Of a DNA stretch of 64,000 nt, positions 43,626-54,828 are shown piece by piece. The stretch is from Apoderus coryli (Eukaryota > Arthropoda > Insecta > Coleoptera > Attelabidae): contig OU452209.1 of assembly GCA_911728435.2 (NCBI GenBank), forward strand, positions 11,700,869-11,764,868, in the 5' to 3' direction. Position 1 is the first letter of the stretch. Every line of letters begins with the position of its first letter. Made by a program: the position numbers and the translations under genes. A model generated the notes under the pieces. The model ran no database searches. It saw nothing but the letters and a program-made list of their open reading frames with translations, and was not told where the DNA came from.

Positions 43626-45712
43626 CAGGGTGGTCCAACGAAAAGTTTGCACCTAGCTTTTCTCTTTTTTTTGTAGTCGAATGCGAAAATGCTCGGACAC
43701 GTCGATTTTGCTTTTGAGAGGGACACATTTTAAACATATTTTTCGATCTGCGCCTTTAACCCCCTAGCGGGGGTGAGTAACAACCCTAAAATTTTAAATG
43801 GAAAGAGGGGTCTAATGACATATCATTTGAAAGGACACAAAATTGTCTTTCTAATGATACCCTATTTGTCGAATTTTACTAAAACAGTTAATACGAAAAC
43901 GACTTTAAAGACATTAAGCCGATAATTTTGGTATTAATGAGAAATACAAATAAGTTTTAATTATTACGACTGAAAACAACTACAATCATTTCTAAATTAT
44001 TTACTTTGAAGAAAAACGGGATTTCAAAAACACTATCTTATTTATCAGAACTAAATTCCTCACTAATCGTTTGCGTTTTTTGTTGAAATAAAAACTGCAG
44101 ATACGTGTAGGAAAAGAATTTACACCGTTTATTTTAGTCTTTTCATTGATTCAGTTTGGTTGCTTCTCAAGTTATTTTACTTTTACCGTACAAAATGATT
44201 TATTCCATTCTAGAACGAGTTGAAATTGTTAAACTTTATTTTCAAAATAATAGTAGTGCTAGACTTACGGCTCGCTTATTTAATGAGAGACATCCCGATA
44301 AAAATGTGAATGATGTGTACGTTGGCAAGTTAGTTAAAAAGTTTGTAGATACCGGATCTGTCTGTAATGTAAAACACCAGCCGCAGAAACCGATCAGAAA
44401 TGAAGCTGTGGAAGTCGCTGTTTTAGGGCATGTTGAAATGGATCATAGTCAAAGTACCCGTCAACTAGCTGAAGCCTCAGGTGTCTCCCGTTCGTCCATA
44501 ATACGAATTTTAAAAGCGTACAAATTTCATCCGTACAAAATCAAATTAGTACAGGAACTAAATGAGGATGATCCTGATAGAAGGCTGCAATTTTGTGAAG
44601 CAATGAGCCAGCGTTTAATTGAAGATCCGCAATTATTATTTAACATTTGTTTTTCCGACGAATGCACATTTTATTTGAATGGAGCTGTAAATAGGCACAA
44701 TTGCCGTTACTGGGATGACAGTAACCCACATTTATTCCGTGAGGTTCATACCCAGTATCCTCAAAAAATAAACGTCTGGTGTGGCATATTAGGAAATCAT
44801 ATTATAGGACCACTTTTTATTCCTGGAAATTTAACTGGTGAAGTGTACCTAAACATGCTTGAAGACACAATTGATCCTTTAATAACACAAATAATAGAAG
44901 ATGACCAAAATCATACTGCTGATCGGCTTTATTTCCAGCAAGATGGAGCACCTCCGCACTATGTGGCTCCTGTAAGACAGTTCTTAGATGACCGGTTCCC
45001 TGGACGGTGGATTGGAAGGAGGGGCCCAATTGAATGGCCTGCCAGGTCACCGGATTTATCGCCTTTAGACTTTTTTCTTTGGGGGCACTTAAAAAATAAA
45101 TGTTTTGCCACGAAGCCCGATTCCATAGAAGATCTTCGCCAACGCATTACAGAAGAGTGCAGAAACATAACACCTGATATGCTACAAAATGTTAGAAATA
45201 GATTTGAACAAAATCTGTATTATTGTATGGAATCAAATGGGTCACATTTTCAACATTTGTTAATGTAACGTTTTAATAAATCAATTTAACAGCTTGTTTA
45301 CTTTTTTTACAAAGCAATGTTAAAACTAACAAACATTGGAATGTACTAACGATTGCAGGTGTTTTCACTCGCAATAATTAAAACTTATTTGTATTTCTCA
45401 TTAATACCAAAATTATCGGCTTAATGTCTTTAAAGTCGTTTTCGTATTAACTGTTTTAGTAAAATTCGACAAATAGGGTATCATTAGAAAGACAATTTTG
45501 TGTCCTTTCAAATGATATGTCATTAGACCCCTCTTTCCATTTAAAATTTTAGGGTTGTTACTCACCCCCGCTAGGGGGTTAAAGGCGCAGATCGAAAAAT
45601 ATGTTTAAAATGTGTCCCCCTCAAAAGCAAAATCGACGTGTCCGAGCATTTTCGCATTCGACTACAAAAAAAAGAGAAAAGCTAGGTGCAAACTTTTCGT
45701 TGGACCACCCTG
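43626..45712 (+). mobile_element. Tc1/mariner-superfamily transposon, copy 2, long TIRs, intact
   Basis: 2087 bp, the same length as copy 1, flanked by TA (43624-43625 and 45713-45714). I count four differences from copy 1 by eye: one in the left repeat, one in the 5' leader and two in the ORF. The 340-bp repeats (43626-43965 and 45373-45712) differ from each other at one position. It is in the same orientation as copy 1, 18.6 kb away, in unrelated flanking DNA, so this is transposition and not segmental duplication. Confidence 0.96.
44195..45268 (+). CDS. DD41D transposase (DUF4817-type N-terminus), copy 2
   Basis: 357 residues from the ATG at 44195 that opens MIYSILERVEIVKLYF. All domains and the three catalytic Asp residues (D155, D250, D292; 41 residues between the last two) are present. 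Relative to copy 1 there is one conservative change (Asp for Glu at residue 309, in KPDSIEDL, outside the catalytic boxes) and one silent change near the 3' end. No stop or shift. Either copy could supply transposase for the other. Confidence 0.95.
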   Translation: MIYSILERVEIVKLYFQNNSSARLTARLFNERHPDKNVNDVYVGKLVKKFVDTGSVCNVKHQPQKPIRNEAVEVAVLGHVEMDHSQSTRQLAEASGVSRSSIIRILKAYKFHPYKIKLVQELNEDDPDRRLQFCEAMSQRLIEDPQLLFNICFSDECTFYLNGAVNRHNCRYWDDSNPHLFREVHTQYPQKINVWCGILGNHIIGPLFIPGNLTGEVYLNMLEDTIDPLITQIIEDDQNHTADRLYFQQDGAPPHYVAPVRQFLDDRFPGRWIGRRGPIEWPARSPDLSPLDFFLWGHLKNKCFATKPDSIEDLRQRITEECRNITPDMLQNVRNRFEQNLYYCMESNGSHFQHLLM

Positions 45713-45894
45713 TATGTATTATGTATACTGCAAAGTGCAGTATGGTTCAAATATACTAGTACCAATGGTTAGAGAATTTAAAAGCCCAAATAAGACTCAA
45801 AATTATCTTGCTGTACGTCCATTGATTTGATGCGCCTGCTTTGTAAATAAATTAAATCATATTTGTACGACACTCGAAATCTAAAGGCTTTATT

Positions 45895-46989
45895 TTTAAT
45901 TTAGTTAATATTAAATGCTAAACATGTCAGATTCGTCTGTCGTCTGAGGTGAAAAGGGAGAAAAAACTATATTTGGAAACTAAAGTCCGCGGAAATTCTT
46001 CTAAACAAAATTAGAAATTATTACGAGATCTAAACATTTATGCAAGGGAAAATATCACAATACCGTCTTTTATTTATGATGTTGATAATATTAATGATTT
46101 TTTTGTGGCCACTTCTACCAACAATCAGGACCCAGGAACGATAAATTTTTACTTAGGTAATAAAATTAGGCCTGATATTAACTTTGAATTTACAATGGTG
46201 GATCATGGGGAGATACTTGATGCATTGCTTGGGATTAAGTCAAATGCTGTAGGCAGTGACATGATCACTATTGATATGCTAGTAGTAGTAGTTGTCCGTT
46301 TATAATGCCCTTTATACAGCATCTAGTTAATTACTATATAGAAACGAGGAACTTCCCAACATGTTGGAAAGAAGCCAATGTCATTCCAATCCCAAAACTA
46401 AAACTCCATCAACGTTTAAGGATCTTATAGACCGATTAAAATACTCCCAGCGATCTCCAAGGTTATTGAGAGAGTGATCTGCAATCAAATGAAAACATAT
46501 CTTGATGGGCATGGGTTGTTGTCGTAGGTCCAGTCTGGGTTCTGTCAGGGTCACAGTTGCTCCACGACATGACTTAAAATACTGGATGATGCATTTGGGG
46601 GCGGTAGATCAGGGTCGATTGACGGCATTGCTGCTGTTAGACTACGCAAGGGGCATTTAACCGCATTGGTCATGGTTTGTTGCTGGCCATTGTGGATTAC
46701 CTGGGCTTTGGGGAGTCTGTTGTGTCTCTACTCGGAACGTATGTGATTGATAGAAGTCAGGTTGTCATTTTGGGAACGGCAGTGTCTGGGCCCAGGACAT
46801 TGCGTAGTGCCGCAGGGCATCCAGGAATCATTGCCTTTTTTTATGTATCAGGGTTTTTGTTGTTGTTATTATTATGCAGTTATCTTTAGTATTGCTAATA
46901 TGTTAAGCTAGGAGGCTGTGCATCGACTTCGCCTTTTGTGTAACTTTTCTAAGTTCTCAATAAAGTCATTTATTATATTATTATTATTA
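45895..46989 (+). pseudogene. LINE ORF2 remnant, heavily decayed
   Basis: Plus-strand pieces in several frames read FTMVDHGEILDALLGIKSNAVGSD (46190-46262), then CWKEANVIPIPK (46361-46396), PISKVIERVI-like (46450-46480), QSGFCQGHSCST (46530-46570) and FLLLLLLCSYL-like debris. That is the order of RT fingers. The YADD region is lost by deletion. It ends with CAATAAAGTCA and a (TTA)n tail at 46957-46989. The family is the same as, or close to, the 1-2829 LINE. Confidence 0.75.
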
Positions 46990-47036
46990 ATCAAAATAAC
47001 AGGTGTTTAAGTAAACAGTGTGCCTTTAGAATAGAC

Positions 47037-47219
47037 TTATAGAATCCATAAGTACGGTTGAATTGCAGATTTTCTTCCTTTAAGGTTTATTATATGTTCT
47101 TCTATTTCTTGAACTGTTTTAGCACAAAATAAAAAAGATTCTAGAGAGTCTTTTATTGTGTACTTTAAATGGCTTATCTTTCCACTGGCACCTTTGGAAC
47201 ATAGCGTAGCGGATAGCAC
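47037..47219 (-). pseudogene. possible RT fragment
   Basis: Minus-strand FLFCAKTVQEIEEHIINL followed by KGRKSA resembles the EvxxIInxLKnkKSaG motif at the start of LINE reverse transcriptases. It is only about 30 residues long, so this is a weak call. Confidence 0.3.
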
Positions 47220-49445
47220 TAAATATCCATGAAGAGCCCATAAAATTTCTCCCCTCGTATCGGCGGGTTTTCAACATTATAAAGGAATACCGCACTGTGT
47301 TTTTTTTTTCGTTTTAAACTGACTTTAGTTTTGTACTTTACTAAATGGTACTTATATAAAAGGATTACTACTTACCTTATATTTCTACATAGATTTAGGA
47401 GCACACTTCACTTTTCAACTGTATACATTTAACTAAACAAAACAAAAAGGACGCGTAAACAAAAAGTCTATGAGAATGTCATAATGTCAATGTTTTGAGT
47501 ATTCAGTCTATGGTCCGGGTGCATTGATTTGCGCGCGTTATTCAGAATTTAACGGTTAGGTTCGTAAAATTAATACTTAGCATCCATTGAATCAACGATG
47601 ATCGTTTATTAGTTTTTATGTTCGCTGTTCATAGGTGTATGATTTACAAATTATTGTGTTAAAGGCGAAGAGCATAAATTAATAAATTTAAAACATTGAA
47701 GCAATAAATAGTGACATTATATTGATAAAAAAAAAAAAAACATAAATTTTCGATGTCTTGCATTTATTGATTAATGTTTCATCGTACATTGTTTCTATGT
47801 ATGAAATTATTAATTTATGATCAAAATTCATTGTAACAGTGACCAATTCATAATATTAATGTTCAAAATATTGATGACAACCATTCATTGGTTTTACGTA
47901 CAATATTTTTTTCAGTGTTTGCTATACATTTCGATTAGCTTATTACACTTTGAGAAGAGACTAAAATGGGACCAAAATTTGTTCTGCTGATAAAGATTCA
48001 AATTTTATATTGAAGGGAATATTAAGTAGATTTAATTATTCTAATGGTTGTACGGGGAGGGAGATATTTATTGTGAGTTTAATTTCCAAGTTGTTATTTT
48101 ATTTGTTTAACAGTTTTAATTAAACTGTTAGTTTTACTAGTATTGTTTATTGGATCATGAGTTGGTCATGAAATTTCACAGTTTTTTAGATCCTGAATGT
48201 AAATATTTGCACAACTTTTTTAAGCTCGAATGTCTTTAAATTGAATTACATTGTTTTATAAAGAGGATGTTGGGCATCAGTTGGTCCAAGGATGCCTTCA
48301 ATTTTATGGGAAAAAGAAAGATTTATTCGGCTCAAGGAATCTTCTTTAGACTATCATAATATAGTTTTCATTAACAATTTAAAAATTTGTTATTTACGTC
48401 TTGTATATTGAGTATTTTTTTATTATTTTCCTTAAATAGCTTTTAGAGCATAAAGTTGACAATGTTAGGGTAATATTAATTATGTTTAAGTATTACTTAT
48501 ATGATGTAATATAATTTTACAAAGAAAATTTCTGGTTTTGGTTAGACCAGTGGTTGTTTTCTTTCTGAATGTATTGAGCACCTTCGGTAATTGTAGATTT
48601 TTTTGGACGTACTCTGCGCTTCAGCTAACATGAAAACCGCCTTTTCTTTCATTTAGTGATCATTTTCTATTATTTTGAAATATGTTGGGAGCTACGTACC
48701 AGAAATCTCTTCACGAGCTACCAGAATTCTCTTGCCAGTGGCTCGCGATCGACGGGTTGGCGACCACTGGGTTAGACTATATAAACAGAGATTAAAACAG
48801 AATATCACGACTTAAAATTTAAGTTACAAGCTTATTTTTGCATCTCTAATTTCTTTAAATGGAATTCAATTCATTCTTATCATTGACAGTGATTGAACTC
48901 TAATTTAGCTTGAATTAATTATTAAGCATAATTAACTCAAATTTTTTGGGCAAAACTAAATTTTATTATCAAACTACATCGACAAAGTTTGACTAGTATT
49001 TTAGAAGTTTAATATCAGTCTCAGTACATACATTAGAACAATTTGCAGTAAATTATCTGTTCATCATTTATAAATGCTACCGTAATTTCAGTATTAACTT
49101 ATCATCCATCCAATAATAAAAATTTGTCCACTAATAAGCATCATAATTTCGGATCAATTTAATAATCAACAGATCGAGTAAACGATAAATGGATTGTATA
49201 ATTAGAAAATTATTTTCCGAGAATTAAAAAATACAGTAGACAGTCGGTTGTTATGTTGTTAAATGAAGACTGAAAATAACATTTCTAATAGCATTAATAA
49301 ACTTCTATAAAATAACAGATGATAGATGATTTCAGAACTGTAATAAATTTATTGTTTTGAGAACAAATACATGAAGAGATAAAAGAACGATAAGGTGGTA
49401 CATGAAATGTTTCTATACTTGGATATTACAGAGCTTTTCTATATA
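47220..49445. other. AT-rich stretch, no gene recognised
   Basis: TTAATGTT/AATTTATGATC words around 47740-47917 echo the 65-bp repeat family of 43256-43515 in inverted orientation. AGCTACGTACCAGAAATCTC... GCGATCGACGGGTTGGCGACCACTGGGTTAGA near 48690-48775 is the kind of phrase seen in hAT-type repeats, but I cannot delimit an element. Confidence 0.4.
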
Positions 49446-50257
49446 CAGGGTGAGTCACGAGGAACTGTACATACTTCTACCATAAGTAGAGGCACATTAG
49501 GGGATCATCAAATGACCATTAAAAACTGTCTCCTTGTTTTCATTATTAATATACAGGTTGAATTATGGATATTGCCCAAAACAATGTTTCGTCATATCTT
49601 TTCAATGATTAAGTCGATTTATCTCATTTTTTTAGAGAAGTGTGTATTGGTGCCTGGCAACTAACTGACATATTCAGAATTGAGAAAATCCAGGTCCGTC
49701 TTCGAAAAAATTTGTGGGACTGCTTCATATTCAACACTTCACCCTGTATATGATTTTTCAAAAATCTGATATAATTTTTCCAGAGGGCATAAATAGACAG
49801 TTAGACCTGGGTATTTGAATTTTTTGTTACACTCACCTCAGATTTCCAATTAAAGATTCATTTTAGAGCCAAATTGAAAATTGGCAATAATAAAGTATCT
49901 TACTGTACAATAATGCTTAGTTATTAAAAAGAAATCTTCAAAATAGACAAAAACGACACACACTGTGCTCCAGTATGGTAAATACGATAATTTGAATTGA
50001 TTTACAGGGCCGGATTTAAAAATCTGGCATATCTGGTTCATCCCAAAAATTCACCCCGTACGTAACTTTTTCCCCCGTAACAGCAGAAAACAGATAAAAA
50101 ATGTTTGTAATAACCAAGTTTTCTTATTTGTTTGAGGAAAACTCATGTGTCTAATTATTTTAATCGGAATGACATGAACAAGCCAGAGAAATGTTTATTC
50201 ATCAATTAAGAAATAAAATAAAAAACAATAACCAAACAATAAAACAGTTTTAACAAT

Positions 50258-50449
50258 GTGGAACAAAGTAAAAAACAATTTATCAAACATTATGATTATA
50301 AAACACAACAGCTCATTAACGCAGAATTATTCACTGTTAATATTATCAGAAATGACCCATTGACAATCAGAAAATCCATTACACATTTAAACATTCGTCA
50401 AGAAAAGTGTATTAAGGCAGATGGATTTCATTTTGAACATCTTTTATAA
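50258..50449 (+). pseudogene. transposase C-terminal stub
   Basis: The last residues, IRKSITHLNIRQEKCIKADG followed by FHFEHLL and a stop, match the C-terminal ending of DUF4817-type mariner-like transposases (compare MESNGSHFQHLLM in the DD41D copies). No catalytic residue is included. It fills the centre of the foldback, so the arms grew from the two ends of an autonomous element. Confidence 0.65.
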
Positions 50450-51114
50450 TCGTAATGTTTATTAAATTGTTTTTTTACTTTGTTCCACATTGTTAAAATT
50501 GTTGTATTGTTTGGTTATTGTTTTTTATTTTATTTCTTAATTTATGAATAAACATTTCCCTGGCTTGTTCATTTCATTCCGATTAAAATAATTAGACACA
50601 TGAGTTTTCCTCAAACAAATAAGAAAACTAGGTTATTACAAACATATTTTATCTGTTTTCTGTCTATTACGGGTGGAAAAAGTTACATACAGGGTGAATT
50701 ATTGGGATGAACCAGATATGCCAGATTTTTAAATCCGGCCCTGTAATTCAATTCAAATTATGGTATTTACCATACTGGAGCACAGTGTGTGTCGTTTCTG
50801 TCTATTTTGAAGATTTATTTTTAATAAATAATAATAATAATAATAAATCGACTTTATTGCACTCATATAATTTGCCCAAAAATACAACAAAAAAAATCTA
50901 ATTCTATAATAATATAAAACAATACAATATAACAATATATGAATGCAGGGCGAAGTCTAGCCAAGGCTACTCTTACTTAACCCAAAATTTGAAATCAAAA
51001 TATATAAATATGCCTAAGTATTCTTACACAATATAATATGTATAATATACCGAACACTCACGATACAAACACAACGATCCTAGAGCTCAAAACCGCACGA
51101 ACTCCCACACGCCA

Positions 51115-53892
51115 CTACTGCAATTGAAATAGATGTGTTTTATATTTATATTTAAATTTATTAATATTAAACAGTTTCAATTCATCAGGTAGACTGTTGT
51201 AAAGGCTAATAGCATTGTAAATAAAAGATCTTTGAAAAGCAGATGTACGATGCCTCGGAATAGTATACTTATTCCCAAAGCGAACCACCCTGGTTCTGAC
51301 AGTTGATCGTTTTATAAATTTGTCTCTCAATCTGTGTGTCGAGTTTAGCAGAGCATGTGTAAAGTTAGCAAGATGGCTTAAACGTCTATGCCTCATATTC
51401 AACCAACCAGTTTCACCAATCTTATGTGTAATGTGATCTCCTCTTCTAATACCGTAAATAAAACGACAACAGGAATTTTGTAATGTTTGAATTCTTTTTT
51501 TATCGGTCTCATATAAACAAGGGCCATAGATAAAATCACAATAATTAAAATGTGAAAGCACAAGGCTTTCACATAAATTTCGCTTAAGATTAAAATTCAA
51601 GATATGCCGGTTAGAATACAGCAGTTTCAAAGACAAATATGCTTTGCTCATGAGCTTTTTTACGTGATCACAAAATCTCAAGTCCGTGGAAAACACTAAG
51701 CCCAAATTATTTGCCGTATCTGTGAAAGAAAGAACAGAGTCGTCAATTCTGATCCTCGCAAAATTACCAAGATGGGCTCTGTTCTTGACGTTACCAAAAC
51801 ACATAATCTTGGACTTGCTGGAATTCAGCTTCAATGAATGCTTGGCTGAAAGCTGTCTGATTATATCAAGCTCGCCATTAATGACGTCAATCTTCTGTTG
51901 AAAGTTATTCAAATCGATGTTATAAATAATCTGAATGTCGTCAGCGTAAGCAGCAATTTTACCATGCCTAACAGCCTTCAGAATGTCCGTTGTATATATA
52001 ATGAAAAACAAGGGACCAAGCACAGAGCCCTGAGGCACACCAGAAACAATATTCTCAGAAGTTGAGACCCGATCACCAACTTGAACTCTCTGGGATCTTC
52101 CGCTCAAGTAACAATTGACAAGTTGCAATGATTGGTCACAGAATCCATAAAATTTTAGCTTTGATAGGAGCAGATTATGATTAATAGTATCAAAAGCCTT
52201 AGAGAAATCGAGCAACACCAGCACACTACCACATCCACTATCATACGCCTCAAAAATTTCATTAGTGATCGCTGCAAGAGCAGTACTTGTACTAAGACCC
52301 TTCCTGAATCCACATTGATCACCATGGAATATCTTATTCGAATCAAAATATGAATATATCTGTTTGTGCAGGATTTTTTCCATGACCTTAGAAACAGTAG
52401 GTAATAAACTTATAATCCGTAGATCAGAAAAACCACTGGGATTGTTATTCTTAGGTAATGGTATACCAATGGCATCTTTCCATAACTCAGGGAAATAACT
52501 ACGCTCAATAGAACAGTTAATGATATTGGTTAAAAACGGATCAGTAAACGGTGAACAGTACTTTAGCATAAAAGAATTAATATGGTCAATACCATAGGAT
52601 TCCGTCTTGATATTAAGTAAAATATCGTGAACTTCTTCAATGGTCGTCATTGTAAAGGAAAATTTCGTCGAGCGGTTGTAAAAATCACGGTTATATGAAT
52701 CTATCAATTCTTCACAATTATTATCTATTCGTTGAAAAAATGCTGAAAAATAATCATTTATTTCATTAGGGTTAGATAAATTATTAGGCAATGATATACG
52801 CTTACTAGATTTTACATTAAGAGTTGACAAAGCTCTCCAAATCTTTTTCTTATTTGTTTGTGATGCAATTGTATTTAAATAAGCTCTCTTTTCAGCTCTC
52901 AGAATTGACAAAGAATAATTTCGTAGCTGTTTATATCTTAACCAATCAGGTTCAAGCTTTGAGACCTTAAATGTCTGCAAAGCCTTGTCTCTCTCCCTCA
53001 TTAGTATTTTTAAGTTATCCGTAAGCCAGGGTGCGAAAGGCTTAGAAGCTGTAACCGTTTTTACTGGAGCATATTTGTCAAACAGATGCAGGATATAAGA
53101 ATTAAACAGAGTTAATTTGGTATCTATATCATTCTCATAAATTATATTGTACCATGGCATGTTCAAAAGTTCATTCAAAAAATCATTGTAATTAAAATAC
53201 CTGTAATTCCTAAATGTAATTAGCTTTGGCCTTGGTTTGTTGAATTTAAAATTTAGGTTGACAAAAACCAGCCTATGGTCAGATATCTCATCTGCAGACA
53301 TGGTACCTTGCGCAGAAACAAGTGTGTCGCTATTCGTTACAAATATGGGATCAATCAGCGTTGCTGATGTACCCGTAATTCTCGTAGGCTCATTTAACAC
53401 TTGATCGAAATTATAAGACTCAAAACACTCAGATAAAGGATTCTGCAAGTTCAAAAAGTTTACATTGAAGTCACCGACACAAACAACATTGTCATACATT
53501 GTAGAAAGTAACGACAAAACATTATCCAGACTCTCAACGCAAGAGCCAACATTACAGCGCGGAGGTCTGTAGAAAACACACACCGCCAATGATGATCCAT
53601 GTATACGGACTCTCAAAAACATACACTCGAGACCATCACACACCGCAACATCTAAATTAATTATCTCAGCTTTATACTCCAGAGACACATACGCACCAAC
53701 GCCACCCCCGCGACCATTTCTGTCCCTCCTAAAAAAGGAATAACCCTGAATGGCGACGGCCTCCGAACCAACATCCGTAGACAACCATGTCTCTGACACC
53801 ATAACAATGTCGAATTTGTTATTCGTGATAAGAGATACCAAGCTATTAAACCCTGTAAATATGGAACGTAGATTTAAATGAGATAAAAACAT
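51115..53892 (-). CDS. LINE ORF2: endonuclease and reverse transcriptase, intact
   Basis: From the ATG at 53892 the protein is 925 residues; an in-frame TTG three codons upstream is not needed. The endonuclease comes first: LSHLNLRSI, VMVSETWLS, VCVGDFNVNFL (about residue 140) and SDHRLVFVNL (about residue 205). A basic linker is followed by RT: SDLRIISLLPTVSKVMEK, LDFSKAFDTINH, SGVPQGSVLGPLFF and YADD at 51937-51948. A C-terminal domain ends in KYKYKTHLFQLQ. No stop or frameshift is visible, so it could be active. The endonuclease would nick the target and RT would prime from the nick; the (TTA)n tail is the expected template end. Confidence 0.93.
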   Translation of the reverse strand: MFLSHLNLRSIFTGFNSLVSLITNNKFDIVMVSETWLSTDVGSEAVAIQGYSFFRRDRNGRGGGVGAYVSLEYKAEIINLDVAVCDGLECMFLRVRIHGSSLAVCVFYRPPRCNVGSCVESLDNVLSLLSTMYDNVVCVGDFNVNFLNLQNPLSECFESYNFDQVLNEPTRITGTSATLIDPIFVTNSDTLVSAQGTMSADEISDHRLVFVNLNFKFNKPRPKLITFRNYRYFNYNDFLNELLNMPWYNIIYENDIDTKLTLFNSYILHLFDKYAPVKTVTASKPFAPWLTDNLKILMRERDKALQTFKVSKLEPDWLRYKQLRNYSLSILRAEKRAYLNTIASQTNKKKIWRALSTLNVKSSKRISLPNNLSNPNEINDYFSAFFQRIDNNCEELIDSYNRDFYNRSTKFSFTMTTIEEVHDILLNIKTESYGIDHINSFMLKYCSPFTDPFLTNIINCSIERSYFPELWKDAIGIPLPKNNNPSGFSDLRIISLLPTVSKVMEKILHKQIYSYFDSNKIFHGDQCGFRKGLSTSTALAAITNEIFEAYDSGCGSVLVLLDFSKAFDTINHNLLLSKLKFYGFCDQSLQLVNCYLSGRSQRVQVGDRVSTSENIVSGVPQGSVLGPLFFIIYTTDILKAVRHGKIAAYADDIQIIYNIDLNNFQQKIDVINGELDIIRQLSAKHSLKLNSSKSKIMCFGNVKNRAHLGNFARIRIDDSVLSFTDTANNLGLVFSTDLRFCDHVKKLMSKAYLSLKLLYSNRHILNFNLKRNLCESLVLSHFNYCDFIYGPCLYETDKKRIQTLQNSCCRFIYGIRRGDHITHKIGETGWLNMRHRRLSHLANFTHALLNSTHRLRDKFIKRSTVRTRVVRFGNKYTIPRHRTSAFQRSFIYNAISLYNSLPDELKLFNINKFKYKYKTHLFQLQ

Positions 53893-54189
53893 AATGTACA
53901 AAAAATAATTTAGCTAAGTTGTCATAAAAAATGATTAAAATAGTAGAATAAGCAGTGACGCGTGAGAAAACACCACATGATTCACAAGTAGAAACAGAAA
54001 TAATCAAGAACAAAAAAAAATAAATAATGAATAAACTAATAATAAATTCAGTTACTTCTTCAATAACGTAAGCTCCAGGATCGCAAATACATACAATAAA
54101 CAATAAGAAAAGGTATTAAAAATCAAACACTTGATGATCTTTTAAATATCTTCACACCATCGCATCGATGCAACTCTGCCCAGTATAGC

Positions 54190-54828
54190 TTATACGTTAT
54201 CAATATCATCCAAACACGCTATGTTTTGCTTCGTACCATTAATTTTAGCTTTGATAACTCCACCGTAAATCCATACATTTTCTCTTCCGAACTTTTCTTT
54301 GGCCTTTTTGTATAGACTATAATTAGAAGTAGTCAAATCCTCTGCTAAAACGACTGAGGAACCCTTAAGACATTTTCTATTACGCAAAATTTGAGATCTT
54401 ATTGATTGCTGAGTCATTGTCACAAGAACTATTCTATTGCGATCACGATTATGATCTTTACCAACTCGAAAACAGGTTTCCAAGTCAGATTTCTTTACAT
54501 TAACCTTAAGTTTGTCACTAAATAATGTAACAATCTTCTGCGGTAAGTCTTCACCAACACTTTCTGTTAGACCATGTATACGTAACGTTTTTCGCTTATT
54601 GTGCTGTTGCAACTTTTCCATCTCACCTTGTAAACGTTTATTTACAGTTTTTAGTGTATCGATTTCATTTTTAATCTCAACAATTTTTTGCTGCTGTTCA
54701 CTGATATTCAGAGTTTGTTCAACTTTTTTACACACAATAGCCATAAAACTATCATCCTTAAATATTTCGAATATAGTTTCCCTGATAATAGCCTTAATAT
54801 CACCAATTTGTTCACGAGTAAACGGCAT
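54190..54828 (-). CDS. LINE ORF1: coiled-coil RNA-binding protein
   Basis: 212 residues, starting at the first ATG after the 5' UTR (MPFTREQIGDI). An amphipathic/coiled-coil stretch lies at about residues 40-80 (QQQKIVEIKNEIDTLKTVNK and on). A fold like the RNA-binding part of ORF1 proteins follows: RIHGLTESVGEDL, CFRVGKDHNRDRNRIVLVTM, RKCLKGSSVVLAEDLT and NVWIYGGVIKAKING. There is no CCHC knuckle. It probably forms multimers that coat the LINE RNA. It lies 297 bp upstream of ORF2 in the same direction, with no overlap. Confidence 0.85.
   Translation of the reverse strand: MPFTREQIGDIKAIIRETIFEIFKDDSFMAIVCKKVEQTLNISEQQQKIVEIKNEIDTLKTVNKRLQGEMEKLQQHNKRKTLRIHGLTESVGEDLPQKIVTLFSDKLKVNVKKSDLETCFRVGKDHNRDRNRIVLVTMTQQSIRSQILRNRKCLKGSSVVLAEDLTTSNYSLYKKAKEKFGRENVWIYGGVIKAKINGTKQNIACLDDIDNV

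Noticed and set aside
49446..50450. Possible long non-coding palindrome acting as a small-RNA locus
   Set aside because: The structure is explained by the foldback transposon; no sequence evidence separates a functional hairpin from that.
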